Below are positions 24,662 through 33,902 of a DNA stretch of 64,000 nt, in pieces. This DNA is from Raineya sp964654605. GTDB lineage: Bacteria; Bacteroidota; Bacteroidia; Cytophagales; Thermonemataceae. The stretch's first letter is position 1. Every line of letters begins with the position of its first letter. The stretch covers positions 20,205 through 84,204 of the forward strand of contig CAZZLW010000081.1 of assembly GCA_964654605.1 (NCBI GenBank), given 5' to 3'. The notes under the pieces are model-generated. The model saw only the letters and a program-made list of their open reading frames with translations, was not told the origin of the DNA and did not search any database. The position numbers and the translations under genes are program-made.

Positions 24662-26374
24662 ATGCTTAAAACTCTTTGGTATATCTTGGTTTTGGGACTG
24701 ACTTTGCAAGTCGCTTGGGCACAGCCCAACTGCTTTTATGCAGTGGGCTACTCACCTTCGGCTTCGCAGGTGCGTATATGTGTGGGCAGACCTATTACGA
24801 TGAATGATGTCGCTTGTACGAGTTTTGCCCCAGACCCTACGAGGCTCTACAAGTTTTTCCCCTCAATGACGGCTACGCCCTCCAAAACACATACCTATAC
24901 CCAGCCTGGTACTTACACCGTAGAACTTATCGGCAATGTTCCTGCTCCGGGTACAGGGAATATCAATTCTATTCGCAACGATTATGTAGTGGTTTTACCT
25001 ACACCCAAGCCCAAAATTCGTCTTACGCGTTGTGCCAATAGGCAAGTAAAAATTGAGGTTTTAGAATTTGCCCCCTACGACCGCTATAAGGTTGATTTGG
25101 GGAATAGTGCTACGCAGTACATTACCCCTTCTACCAATCCTTTTACTTACAATTACCCTGCCGCAGGCACTTACACCCTAAAAATTGAAGGCGAACACGC
25201 TCTTTTGAACCTTGCCAATGATTATTGTAGCGGCGTAAATGCCGATACTACAATTGCAGGTACGATTATTTATGATAACCTTTCAGCTATTGCAAGTAGT
25301 TTTAGTGTAATGCAAGAAGGACTTGCCTCTACTTGCGAAGGGAAAATAAAAATTACGATTCCGCAAGTTTTTGCCGATATACGCTACGAGGTGTATTTTT
25401 CAAAACAAGGGCAAAATCCTGAACTCTTGGCAACTTTTGAAAATCAGAGTCAGCAAAATGTAGTTTTTACAAAAGAAAAACTCAATACATTAGGGCAAAC
25501 GCATCAGGTGCTTATACGTTTGCAAGATAAGTGTGGCAATCAGTATGATTTTACGCAAATTTTGCTTCCTGCTATCAGTGGATTGCCTTTGGAAGTTAAA
25601 AAGGTAAATGCTTCGTTTGATTTAGAAAACAATTTGCAAATTTCTTGGCAAGCCACAGGACAAGCCCCCGAAGAATTGCGAACTTATCAGGTTTTGGAAG
25701 GTACAAAAATGCTTGAACAAACTGCCGCTACACAGACTTTGCTAAAAGGTAAGGAAAAACAAAAAAGTTGTTATAGCGTAAGTTTTACGACACCTTGCGG
25801 CGTGCAGACGCTTTTTTCTAAACCTACCTGCCCAATGATTTTACAAGTTACAACAAGTAGCATCAGCGAAAGAACTTTGCAGTGGAATATGTATCAAAAT
25901 TCTGATAATGAGCCTGTTTTAGCTTATCAGGTTATTAAGTACAATGCAATAGGGGGAGCAATAGATAATTTTTCGGCAGGTAGCAATCTTTCTTATACCG
26001 ATAGTAAAGAGGACTTGGAAAATCAGGTGATTTTGTATCGTATCAGAGCTATCACTGCTTCGGGTGAGTATTTTTCAAATATGGTAAGGGTTGAGCGTCC
26101 TGCCCAAATTTTCTTTCCTAATGCTTTTACACCCAATGGCGATGGTTTGAACGATATATTTTTCCCCAAAGGTGTTTTTATCAAAAATTTTCAAATGTCT
26201 GTTTTTACACCTAATGGGCAAAAAATATTTGAATCTGCCGTTTTAGGTGAAGGCTGGGACGGCACATTTCAGGGTAAACCTATGCCACAAGGGGCATATA
26301 TCTACCAATGTGTGATAGAAGATTTTATTGGAAAAAAAATACAACAATCAGGAACCGTATTGTTACAGCGATAA
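24662..26374 (+). CDS. Secreted T9SS cargo with PKD-like domain and gliding-type C-terminal domain
   Basis: 570 residues with signal peptide (ending VAWAQ). An N-terminal PKD-like segment follows (HTYTQPGTYTVELIG, then YNYPAAGTYTLKIEG), then fibronectin-III-like beta repeats. The C-terminal about 90 residues match the type B (gliding motility-associated) sorting domain: FFPNAFTPNGDGLNDIF, VFTPNGQKIFES, WDGTFQGKPMPQGAYIY. So it is exported by the Sec system and then by T9SS and kept at or released from the cell surface. It follows accC by 41 bp but is functionally unrelated. The ligand or role is unknown. Confidence 0.92.
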   Translation: MLKTLWYILVLGLTLQVAWAQPNCFYAVGYSPSASQVRICVGRPITMNDVACTSFAPDPTRLYKFFPSMTATPSKTHTYTQPGTYTVELIGNVPAPGTGNINSIRNDYVVVLPTPKPKIRLTRCANRQVKIEVLEFAPYDRYKVDLGNSATQYITPSTNPFTYNYPAAGTYTLKIEGEHALLNLANDYCSGVNADTTIAGTIIYDNLSAIASSFSVMQEGLASTCEGKIKITIPQVFADIRYEVYFSKQGQNPELLATFENQSQQNVVFTKEKLNTLGQTHQVLIRLQDKCGNQYDFTQILLPAISGLPLEVKKVNASFDLENNLQISWQATGQAPEELRTYQVLEGTKMLEQTAATQTLLKGKEKQKSCYSVSFTTPCGVQTLFSKPTCPMILQVTTSSISERTLQWNMYQNSDNEPVLAYQVIKYNAIGGAIDNFSAGSNLSYTDSKEDLENQVILYRIRAITASGEYFSNMVRVERPAQIFFPNAFTPNGDGLNDIFFPKGVFIKNFQMSVFTPNGQKIFESAVLGEGWDGTFQGKPMPQGAYIYQCVIEDFIGKKIQQSGTVLLQR

Positions 26375-26375
26375 T

Positions 26376-27299
26376 TTACGCCAAAGCAATTTCAAATTGC
26401 ACCAAATCAATAAACTCGCGAATGCGGCTTTCAATTTCATTGATTTGCAGATTTTGCAGGCGTTCGGTGCCAAATTTTTCTACGCAAAGCGATGCCATTG
26501 CCGAGCCATAAATCACGGCATTTTTCATATTTTCAAAAGAAATATCCCCTGTTTTTGCCAAATAACCAATAAAACCGCCTGCAAAGGTATCGCCTGCACC
26601 TGTGGGGTCAAAAACATCTTCCAAAGGCAAGGCAGGAGCAAAAAATACTTGGGTTTGGTTGAATAGCAACGCTCCGTGTTCTCCTTTCTTGATAACCAAT
26701 ACTTTGGGACCCATTGTCAGGATTTTTCTTGCGGCTTTTACAAGAGAATATTCTTTGGCAAGCTGGCGGGCTTCTTCATCATTGATAGAAAGCACATCTA
26801 CGAGTTTGAGCGTTTTCATTAGTTCGTCCCAAGCTGTATCCATCCAAAAGTTCATCGTATCCATTAGTATCAGTTTGGGGCGTTTGCGGAGGCGTTCTAC
26901 TACGGTTCGCTGAATGGTAGGCGTGAGATTGCCAAGCATTAGGTATTCTGTATTCTGATAACTTTCAGGAATGATGGGGTCAAAATTGGCAAGTACATTT
27001 AGCTCTGTGGCAAGTGTGTCGCGGGTATTCATATCGTTATGATACTTGCCTGCCCAAAAGAAAGACTTTTCGCCTTGCTTAATCTGTAAACCTTCGGTAT
27101 TGATGCCGTGTTTTCGGAACATTTCTATCGTTTCGGTAGGGAAATCATCACCTACTACCCCCACAAGATTGATATTTTTGGTAAAATAAGAGGCAGAAAG
27201 CGAGGCATAAGTCGCCGCACCACCAATAATTTTATCTGTTTTTCCGAAAGGGGTTTCAATGGCGTCAAAAGCAACTGTTCCGATAATGGTCAAACTCAT
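26376..27299 (-). CDS. PfkB-family carbohydrate/nucleoside kinase
   Basis: 307 residues. The N-terminal glycine pair of the family is in KIIGGAATYASLSAS, and the anion-hole and catalytic motif near the C-terminus is DPTGAGDTFAGGF. The enzyme phosphorylates a sugar or nucleoside hydroxyl with ATP in the cytosol. Sequence cannot tell which (the VERLRKRPKLILMDTMNFW region resembles proteins annotated only as sugar or adenosine kinase-like). It ends 1 bp from the convergent T9SS cargo gene. Confidence 0.92.
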   Translation of the reverse strand: MSLTIIGTVAFDAIETPFGKTDKIIGGAATYASLSASYFTKNINLVGVVGDDFPTETIEMFRKHGINTEGLQIKQGEKSFFWAGKYHNDMNTRDTLATELNVLANFDPIIPESYQNTEYLMLGNLTPTIQRTVVERLRKRPKLILMDTMNFWMDTAWDELMKTLKLVDVLSINDEEARQLAKEYSLVKAARKILTMGPKVLVIKKGEHGALLFNQTQVFFAPALPLEDVFDPTGAGDTFAGGFIGYLAKTGDISFENMKNAVIYGSAMASLCVEKFGTERLQNLQINEIESRIREFIDLVQFEIALA

Positions 27300-27490
27300 T
27301 GGATTTTTATTTTTAGGTGAATAGCCGCAAACTTACAAAATTTTTGGGAAGGTGAATGAAGTTATTGAGAATTTTCATACTTTCTGAAATTAAAACTGGC
27401 TAAATCAGCAAGTTTTTTCATTAACAAAAGAATTTCAGGTGGTGCTTCTTTCCCTTTTTCTGAAATAAGTAATAAGCCACAAAAAAAGTA

Positions 27491-27498
27491 TATTTTTG
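27491..27498 (+). promoter_or_regulatory. -7 box TATTTTTG of the transposase
   Basis: Exact TAnnTTTG match 3 bp before the ATG at 27502, implying a near-leaderless transcript. Confidence 0.45.
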
Positions 27499-27501
27499 CG
27501 A

Positions 27502-28505
27502 ATGCGAAAAATTAGTATTACTTCCACGGAAAAAGAATTGTTAGAAGCGGTAAAGTTCAAGAGCAAAAGCCCTGTTTTGAGGAAACGTTGCGAGTGTATT
27601 TTGTTAGCGTCTAATTTGGGTTTAACGGTTGCTCAATTGGCAGAGCATTTTTCTGTAACCCGAAAAACCATTTACCATTGGTTCAATCTTTGGGAAACAT
27701 CTAAATTATCAGATTTAGAATCAATTCCAGGTCAAGGAGCTAAGAAGAAATTAGCCAGTATAAGTCAGACGGACTTGAAATTTTGCTGGAAGCCCATAGT
27801 CAGAACCTCAACGAGGTATTGAGCATTTTAAGCTCAAAGTATCAAATAGACGTATCAAAAAGGACTTTGATACGCTTTTTAAAAAGATAGCGGTTACACT
27901 TGGCGTAGGGTGCGTAAAAGCGTGGCTTCTAAAAGAGATGCCGCTTTGTTTGAGGAAACTGCTCAAAAAATAGAGACTTTGTCAGATTTAGCCAAAGCCA
28001 ATTACCTTAACTTGTGCTTCTATGATGAAAGTTATTTTGGTTTAGTGCCTGTGGTGCCTTATGCCTGGCAGCAGAAAGGAGCAACGATTTAATTGCCCAG
28101 TTTTAGAGGTAAGTATATCAATGTAGCTGGATTTTATCAGACCAATAATGAAAGAAAGATGTATTTGTTTGAACAAGAAACTATTAATGCCCAAAAGTTA
28201 GTAGATATGTTTGAGGATTTTGCTCAAAGTATCACCTGCAAAACGGTGGTCGTTCTGGACAATGCTCCTATTCATAAAAGTAGCTTATTTCAAAGTAAAA
28301 TAAAGAAATGGGAAGAAGAATATGATTTGTATTTATTCTTTATTCCCCCTTATTGTCCAGAATTGAATCTAATAGAAATTTTTTGGAAAAAAGTAAGTAC
28401 GAATGGCTTTCTTTGCAAGCCTATAACTCTTTTGATAACTTGAAAAAAGAGCTAATAAGTATCTTTCAAAATAAACATCAAAAATATAACATTAATTTTG
28501 TCTGA
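27502..28505 (+). pseudogene. IS630-family transposase, inactivated
   Basis: The N-terminal helix-turn-helix (LTVAQLAEHFSVTRKTIYHW) is in frame from the ATG. A stretch of about 110 bp (27775-27885) reads only in another frame (EILLEAHSQNLNEVLSIL...). The original frame then resumes with SGYTWRRVRKSV, and contains a TAA at 28090-28092 where CAA (Gln) would be expected. A further one-base loss near 28393, in a run of A, moves the end KYEWLSLQAYNSFDNL to a third frame. The DDE residues are still recognisable: D in FYDESY, D in VLDNAPIH, E in NLIEIFWK. With three indels and one stop it cannot make a whole transposase. Confidence 0.85.
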
Positions 28506-28545
28506 CTACTTACTATTCGTAAAAAGCTGAAATAAAAAATTTACC

Positions 28546-29100
28546 CTAACTTTTGTCATCAACCTTTTCGGCGTAAATTTCAAAGTTTTCAGCTTTTGCA
28601 AAAATCATTTTTTGCTTGCCTTTAATGCTATAACGCAAAATTTTTTCTGCTTCCAAGTGCAAATTCAGTTCTTTTTCCGAGGAATACAAAAAATTTTCTG
28701 TTTGCAAAAAAGCCCTAATACGCAGAGGCTTTTGACTTTTATCAAATTTTATCTCCAAAAACTTTACTTTCAAATCATTACTTTTAGCTTGGTATTGCAA
28801 GATAAGTGTATCGCCTTTTTGCTCCTTTTTCTCATCATATAAGCCCCTAAAAGCGGATTTATTGATATTGGCTTGCTCAAAAAATGCCAACTCTTTTTCC
28901 CAACGAATATCTGAAACTCTTTTCTGCTGTTTTTGCTTTTCAGTAATAGTAGTTTTAAGAAAAACTTGCTCTTTTTGGGGATATAGTTTTTGCAAAAAAG
29001 CCTCTAAATCGTAGTAATAACTGATATTTTCAGCTACTTCCTGCGGCTTGGAGCAAGCAAAAAAGAGAAGCAAAGCAAGCCCCCAAAATGCTTTTTTCAT
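28546..29100 (-). CDS. Hypothetical lipoprotein
   Basis: 184 residues with a lipoprotein signal (LLFFACSKP). The mature part is rich in Lys, Glu and Gln, with strands ending LHLEAEKILRYSIKGKQKM. No family recognised. Its ATG overlaps the udk stop by 4 bp (ATGA), so it is translated from the udk message. A link to nucleotide metabolism is not implied by sequence. Confidence 0.78.
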   Translation of the reverse strand: MKKAFWGLALLLFFACSKPQEVAENISYYYDLEAFLQKLYPQKEQVFLKTTITEKQKQQKRVSDIRWEKELAFFEQANINKSAFRGLYDEKKEQKGDTLILQYQAKSNDLKVKFLEIKFDKSQKPLRIRAFLQTENFLYSSEKELNLHLEAEKILRYSIKGKQKMIFAKAENFEIYAEKVDDKS

Positions 29101-29720
29101 TTTTGTTGAATTTTGTTTCTTAAATAACTCACAAGCATTTCCAAAGGTTTCTGAAAATGCTTGTTATTGGGAATAATTATATCTGCCTCGTTTTTGAAAG
29201 GTTCAATATAACGCTCGTAGGTAGGGGCAACGTGCTTTTCGTAGCGGTACAGCACATCAGAAAGGTCGTAGCCACGCTCTACTTGGTCGCGATGAATACG
29301 GCGTTTTAGTTTGATATGCTCTTTGGCATCAATAAAAATCTTTAAGTCTAATAGTTCGGCAATTTCTTTGAAGTAAAATACAAAAATCCCCTCTACGATA
29401 ATAATAGGAGCAGGCTTAAAAATCAGGGTTTTAGGGACTATATCAGGGTTGTTGTAAGTATATTCCAAACGATACACCACCTCGCCGTTGCGAAGTTTCT
29501 GAATATCGCGAGCGTATTCGTGAGCATTGATAGATTCGGGCAAATCAAAGTTATGCACACCATTCTCATCAACAGGTTGCTCTTCGCGTGGGCGATAGTA
29601 GTTATCTTGCGAAATAAGGCAGACCTCCTCTTCTGAGAAAGCATTGAGCAAACCTTTCAGGAAAGAAGTTTTGCCCGAAGCACTCCCCCCTGTAATACCT
29701 ACAATAAAAGGCTTTTGCAT
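29097..29720 (-). CDS. udk: Uridine kinase
   Basis: 207 residues, the usual length. P-loop GGSASGKTS (11-19) is followed by SQDNYYR, FDLPESI and RRIHRDQVERGYD, all family motifs. It phosphorylates uridine and cytidine in pyrimidine salvage. The start ATG 29720 fits the conserved KPFIVGITGGSASGKT N-terminus, and a TAATTTTG box lies 22 bp upstream on the minus strand. Confidence 0.95.
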   Translation of the reverse strand: MQKPFIVGITGGSASGKTSFLKGLLNAFSEEEVCLISQDNYYRPREEQPVDENGVHNFDLPESINAHEYARDIQKLRNGEVVYRLEYTYNNPDIVPKTLIFKPAPIIIVEGIFVFYFKEIAELLDLKIFIDAKEHIKLKRRIHRDQVERGYDLSDVLYRYEKHVAPTYERYIEPFKNEADIIIPNNKHFQKPLEMLVSYLRNKIQQK

Positions 29721-29741
29721 AGAAGTAATTTTTTTCGCCTG

Positions 29742-29749
29742 CAAAATTA
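29742..29749 (-). promoter_or_regulatory. -7 box TAATTTTG for udk
   Basis: Exact TAnnTTTG on the minus strand, 21 bp before ATG 29720. Confidence 0.65.
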
Positions 29750-29858
29750 GAAATCTTTGCCAAAATGCTGATAAATGCTTTTGGAAAAAATGCAAAAAAA
29801 TCTTATTTTGGTGCAAAATTTTGTTTGTCCTTTTCTTGAACATAAAAAATTTACTTTT

Positions 29859-30950
29859 ATGGAAGATTTTTTGCCTATTCTCGGAACAGACCACATTGAA
29901 TTTTACGTGGGCAATGCCAAACAAGCCGCTTATTTCTACCAAGCCGCTTTTGGTTTTGAGCTTGTAGCTTATGCTGGACCCGAAACAGGAGTACGCGATA
30001 GAACTTCGTATGTATTGCAACAAAACAAAATTCGCTTTGTGCTTACCGCTCCAATGTTTCCTGAAAGCGAAATTGCACAACACGTACATAAACACGGCGA
30101 CGGCGTAAAAGTGCTTGCCTTGTGGGTAGATGATGCCGAAAAGTCGTATTATGAAACAATGAGCCGTGGGGCTAAATCGGCTTTTGAACCTAAAAAACTG
30201 CAAGATGAGTATGGCGAAGTGGTGATTTCGGCTATCCATACTTACGGCGAAACTATCCATACTTTTGTAGAACGCAAAAACTACAAAGGTGCTTTTATGC
30301 CCGGTTATGTGCCTGCCAAAAGCACTATGAAAGTTGAACCGATTGGCTTAAAGCACGTAGATCACTGCGTTGGCAATGTAGAACTCGGTAAAATGAACAC
30401 TTGGGTAGAATTTTATGAAAAAGTAATGGGCTTCAAGTTGCTCGTAACTTTTGATGATAAAGATATTTCTACCGAATACTCTGCTCTTATGTCCAAAGTG
30501 GTTTCTAATGGCACGGGCTATATTAAATTCCCTATCAACGAACCCGCCGAAGGTAGAAAAAAATCTCAAATTGAAGAGTATTTGGATTTCTACAAAGGTC
30601 CAGGTGTTCAGCATATTGCTATTGAAACCGAAAATATTATTCATACCGTTAGCGAACTTCGTCGCCGTGGCGTAGATTTCTTGTATGTACCCGATAACTA
30701 CTATGATGACCTCTACGACCGAGTAGGTAAAATAGACGAAGATGTCCAAAAACTGAAAGAACTCAACATTTTGGTAGATAGAGATGACGAAGGGTATTTG
30801 CTACAAATTTTCACTAAACCCGTAGAAGACCGCCCTACGCTCTTTTACGAAATTATCCAACGCAAAGGTGCAACCTCTTTCGGAAAAGGTAATTTCAAAG
30901 CCCTTTTTGAAGCCATTGAGCGTGAGCAAGCCGTAAGAGGTAATTTGTAA
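29859..30950 (+). CDS. hppD: 4-hydroxyphenylpyruvate dioxygenase
   Basis: 363 residues. It converts 4-hydroxyphenylpyruvate to homogentisate in tyrosine breakdown, using Fe(II) and O2. Two vicinal-oxygen-chelate domains are visible. The iron ligands are H169 (HVDHCVGN), H252 (GVQHIAIETENI) and E331 (LFYEIIQRKG). The C-terminal GFGKGNF-type helix gate is present as FGKGNFKALFEAIE. Start at ATG 29859 just before the conserved DHIEFYVGNA. A fumarylacetoacetate-hydrolase-family gene lies far away at 56.7 kb; homogentisate dioxygenase is not in the window. Confidence 0.96.
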   Translation: MEDFLPILGTDHIEFYVGNAKQAAYFYQAAFGFELVAYAGPETGVRDRTSYVLQQNKIRFVLTAPMFPESEIAQHVHKHGDGVKVLALWVDDAEKSYYETMSRGAKSAFEPKKLQDEYGEVVISAIHTYGETIHTFVERKNYKGAFMPGYVPAKSTMKVEPIGLKHVDHCVGNVELGKMNTWVEFYEKVMGFKLLVTFDDKDISTEYSALMSKVVSNGTGYIKFPINEPAEGRKKSQIEEYLDFYKGPGVQHIAIETENIIHTVSELRRRGVDFLYVPDNYYDDLYDRVGKIDEDVQKLKELNILVDRDDEGYLLQIFTKPVEDRPTLFYEIIQRKGATSFGKGNFKALFEAIEREQAVRGNL

Positions 30951-30980
30951 AAATTACCTTTCCCAACAAATTCTTATTTC

Positions 30981-31010
30981 AAAGCCTTCATCTTTTTTGA
31001 TGAAGGCTTT
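30981..31010. terminator. Bidirectional terminator between hppD and the convergent operon
   Basis: 12-bp perfect stem AAAGCCTTCATC / GATGAAGGCTTT with a T6 loop, flanked by T-rich sequence on the plus side and A-rich on the other. Confidence 0.9.
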
Positions 31011-31017
31011 ACTATTT

Positions 31018-31935
31018 TTAGAACAATACCGATAAATGTAAATTCCAACGATTTTCAGCACGAATTTCGCCATTGCCCAAATTTTGAGCAATAGGCATTT
31101 GCATATTTACTCCTACACTTACTTTTTTGAAAGCGTACCAATCCAATCCAAAATTTCCTGCCAGCAAACTGCCCCCTGTTTCCGCTACAATCTCGCTATT
31201 TCTTTCATCTTGGGCTGAAAGTTCGTAATAAATCCCGATATGAGGCATTAGAGCAAAATTTTTACCTAATTGCTGAACATAAAACACATTAGAGTTTCCA
31301 CTAAACCGATTTCCAAAACGATAGTTTTTAGGATTGGCAGTGTTAATTTTATAGCTCACATCTTGATTGAAGCCAAATTTTGCATAACGCAGATTGTAAA
31401 AGGCTGTGAGCAGAAAATCAAAACTACCCGAACCCAACTGAAAATTTGCATTAGCCACCTGACTGCCGTCTTGCTCACTATAATCGTACCTGCCCGTAGG
31501 TATTTTTACTCCTCCGCCTATCCATAAGCTATGTTTCCACTTGCTTGGAATGGTATCGCCTTTCATCTGCCTATTGAGTACATTGTAACTTGCTAAAAAC
31601 ATCATATCATTAAAGCCTTGAAGGTCTTTACGCAGATTATTGATGTCTGTTTGATAGTTGAAAGAATAAGGCAAAAAAGTGAGAATTTGCAATTTGGGGG
31701 TAGGGTAAAATCGTCCCCAAAGCTCTGTGGTATGAAAATACTCTCGTGTGCGTAAAATACGCGAATTTAAGTGCGATTTAAAACGCAAACTCCGATATCG
31801 TAAGCCTATAAAGTTTTTATTGAATTGTGGCATTAGCCCCAAATAATAGCTTCCTACACCACAGCCACAAATATCACAGGCATTGGATACAGAAACATAA
31901 CTGATAAAAACAACCAAAAACCAATATTTTTTCAT
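31018..31935 (-). CDS. Outer-membrane beta-barrel protein with N-terminal CDICGCG motif
   Basis: 305 residues. A signal peptide is followed directly by the cysteine motif ACDICGCGVGSYYLG, then amphipathic beta strands to the terminal NLHLSVLF, which ends in Phe as outer-membrane barrels do. It starts 10 bp after the MbnH-like gene and is the last gene of the copper-linked operon. The Cys triplet near the mature N-terminus could bind copper. From memory, similar proteins with CDICGC(A/G)VGS occur beside MbnP-like genes in Bacteroidota. A transport role is inferred from context only. Confidence 0.75.
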   Translation of the reverse strand: MKKYWFLVVFISYVSVSNACDICGCGVGSYYLGLMPQFNKNFIGLRYRSLRFKSHLNSRILRTREYFHTTELWGRFYPTPKLQILTFLPYSFNYQTDINNLRKDLQGFNDMMFLASYNVLNRQMKGDTIPSKWKHSLWIGGGVKIPTGRYDYSEQDGSQVANANFQLGSGSFDFLLTAFYNLRYAKFGFNQDVSYKINTANPKNYRFGNRFSGNSNVFYVQQLGKNFALMPHIGIYYELSAQDERNSEIVAETGGSLLAGNFGLDWYAFKKVSVGVNMQMPIAQNLGNGEIRAENRWNLHLSVLF

Positions 31936-31945
31936 AAAAACAAGT

Positions 31946-32983
31946 TTATTCTTCTTGCAAAAGTGAATTGCGGATAAACTCCTCATCAGTCAGTGTTTTC
32001 AAAAAAGCGATTATTTTTTGCTTTTCATCTTGCGTAAGCGGTATGCCCAAATGTCCATTGGATTTGAGTAGGGGGTCAAGCGTAGGGCTATCCTGAACAC
32101 CAAAGCTATAATGGTCAAGAACTTGCTCCAAATTTCTAAATCTGCCATCGTGCATATAGGGGCGAGAAATTTCTACATTTCGCAAACTGGGAACTTTGAA
32201 TTTGAACCTATCCTGCGGATTGAGCGTAATTCTGTACCTACCCGTATCTATGGTATCCACGCCATTAAGTTGTATGGTACGCAGTGGCAATCCATTGTTA
32301 CGAAAATTATTATCAGTAAAAAGTTCGCCTTTGTGGCAAGAGGCACACTTTTGCTGAAAAATCTGCAAACCTGCAAGTTCTTGCTCGTTAAGATTGGCTT
32401 CGCCACGCTTGTATTTATCGTATTTGGAATTTGCCGAAACTGCCATCAATTGGAACTGCGAAAGAGCTTTCAAAAACCTGTCCAAATTGATTTCAGGCGT
32501 GCCAAAGGCTTTTTCAAAAAGACGTGGGTATTCGGGGTGCTTACGAAGTTTGGCAAGAACATTGCTTATTTTCTCGTCCATTTCGTTTTCTGCTTCAATG
32601 GGTGCAATAGCAAAAAGGTCTAAATGAAAAACTCCTCCGTCCCAAAAAAACTCCTTTTCCCAAGCCAAATTCATAATAGGCAAAGCATTGCGAAGGGTTA
32701 GTTTATCGTCAATACCGTGGCTCAAATCGTGTCCGTGTTGGGTAAAAGCTGCACTCGGAATATGACAGCTTCCACAGCTAATAGAACCATCACGGCTCAA
32801 AATGCCATCAAAAAACAGCTTTTTACCCAAAAGAAACCCATTTGTAGTGATAGGATTTTGGGAAAAATCGTAATTAGGTTCGGGAAAATGAGCAGGTTTC
32901 TGAAAGCGAATAACAGGCTCAGTGTTTCGCTTACACGCAAAGAAAATGAAAATCGCTAAAAACCCATAGATAAACTTTTTCAT
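31946..32983 (-). CDS. MbnH/MauG-like di-heme cytochrome c peroxidase-family protein
   Basis: 345 residues. A lipoprotein signal (IFFACKRN, Cys17) is followed by two c-type heme sites, CGSCH (70-74) and CASCH (213-217), in the layout of the di-heme peroxidase/MauG superfamily. Such proteins either reduce H2O2 or, as in MauG and MbnH, oxidise tryptophan residues of a partner. The gene directly upstream encodes an MbnP-like protein, and MbnH acts on a Trp of MbnP, so this is most likely the modifying enzyme rather than a peroxidase. Lipid anchoring places it at a membrane facing the periplasm. Confidence 0.9.
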   Translation of the reverse strand: MKKFIYGFLAIFIFFACKRNTEPVIRFQKPAHFPEPNYDFSQNPITTNGFLLGKKLFFDGILSRDGSISCGSCHIPSAAFTQHGHDLSHGIDDKLTLRNALPIMNLAWEKEFFWDGGVFHLDLFAIAPIEAENEMDEKISNVLAKLRKHPEYPRLFEKAFGTPEINLDRFLKALSQFQLMAVSANSKYDKYKRGEANLNEQELAGLQIFQQKCASCHKGELFTDNNFRNNGLPLRTIQLNGVDTIDTGRYRITLNPQDRFKFKVPSLRNVEISRPYMHDGRFRNLEQVLDHYSFGVQDSPTLDPLLKSNGHLGIPLTQDEKQKIIAFLKTLTDEEFIRNSLLQEE

Positions 32984-33007
32984 AGCTTTCCAATTTTTTA
33001 GAAAAGC

Positions 33008-33033
33008 CCCTCTTTCAGAAATGGGAAAGAGGG
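33008..33033 (-). terminator. Hairpin between mbnP-like and mbnH-like genes
   Basis: 9-bp perfect stem CCCTCTTTC / GAAAGAGGG with an 8-nt loop, followed on the minus strand by GCTTTTCT. It lies 24 bp past the MbnP-like stop, so it may attenuate read-through into the heme enzyme gene and keep its level below that of its substrate protein. Confidence 0.65.
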
Positions 33034-33057
33034 ACTTTGCAAACTTTTCAAAAAATC

Positions 33058-33870
33058 TTAATGTCCATCGTCGTGCACGTGGTCGTAGAGAAACATATTT
33101 TGGTAGTTGTTGGCAATATTTGGACCCAAAGGGCTAACCATTACGGTATGATTGTTAGCAATTTTGAGTTGGTAATTTCCATTGAAAAATTTGAGGAAAT
33201 CTGCTATCAAATGCAAGGAAGGAGTTTTCCCCTGACGCACTTTAAGGCGGTCGTTACCAAAGCTCAATGTTACTTTGCGTATGCAGTTGATGGTAGGTGT
33301 AGAATACCCGCCAAAACCTCCAATATGATAACGGAACTTACCATCTGTCGCCGCAGATTGAGGCGAAGTACCTTCAAATTTCACAAAAATATAGCCTGTA
33401 TTCCAACTCCAATACATACCTTGTGCCGCCCCTGCAATATCCAAAACCCCTGTACGCTCTGAAACAGGCTTGGTATTGCGTAAGCTATCTACCCCCACCA
33501 AGAAAGAAATTTCGCTGTAATCGCCTTCGGGAATGCCTGCTATCATACATTTCTTGCTTGCGGCGTTTTCTTGGTCTATCAGAAAATAGCTCTGCTCTTG
33601 GGGAACAACAAAAGTAGCACCGCTGGCAGTTTTTAGCTCAATATTGCTGATAAAGTATTTGAGCAAAGTAGGCGTAAAAGTTTCACCTGTAAGAGGATTG
33701 GTGTAAGAAACATTCAATTTGAGTTCCTGTGTGCCTACAAAATTATCAAAATACACTTCGGCACTACCACTTTTGTTGGGGTCGGGACCTGGCTCTACGT
33801 TTTTCTTCTTGCAAGCAAAAAAGCCCACAGCAAGAGCTAAAACACCAATTTTCAAAATAGATTTGTTCAT
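33058..33870 (-). CDS. MbnP-like copper-binding lipoprotein
   Basis: 270 residues with a lipoprotein signal (GFFACKKK, Cys20). The core motifs of the MbnP family are visible: LLKYFISNIEL (near 70), AQGMYWSWNTGYIFVKFEG (149-167) and a His/Asp-rich C-terminus (YDHVHDDGH). In characterised MbnP a Trp is oxidised to kynurenine by MbnH and takes part in copper binding. W154 and W156 in the MYWSWN motif are the likely counterparts. It is followed by the MbnH-like gene. No methanobactin precursor is seen, so a general copper-acquisition or storage role is inferred. Confidence 0.85.
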   Translation of the reverse strand: MNKSILKIGVLALAVGFFACKKKNVEPGPDPNKSGSAEVYFDNFVGTQELKLNVSYTNPLTGETFTPTLLKYFISNIELKTASGATFVVPQEQSYFLIDQENAASKKCMIAGIPEGDYSEISFLVGVDSLRNTKPVSERTGVLDIAGAAQGMYWSWNTGYIFVKFEGTSPQSAATDGKFRYHIGGFGGYSTPTINCIRKVTLSFGNDRLKVRQGKTPSLHLIADFLKFFNGNYQLKIANNHTVMVSPLGPNIANNYQNMFLYDHVHDDGH

Positions 33871-33902
33871 ACGTGTAGATTTTTTGGTTTTAGGTTAAAA
33901 TT

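Larger units (their letters stand above)
27461..28520 (+). mobile_element. Decayed IS630-family insertion sequence
   Basis: About 1.05 kb holding a broken IS630-type transposase, flanked by imperfect inverted ends: GAAATAAGTAATAAGCC... on the left and, reversed, GAATAGTAAGTAGTCAGAC... on the right, roughly two thirds identical. The exact ends and the TA target duplication cannot be fixed because the ends are diverged. It lies between the kinase start and the 28546 lipoprotein stop and disrupts no gene. Confidence 0.72.

Noticed and set aside
29859..30950. hppD and the 56.7-kb FAH-family gene as parts of a homogentisate pathway cluster
   Set aside because: They are 26 kb apart, homogentisate dioxygenase is missing, and the FAH-family protein is of the short type with other activities.
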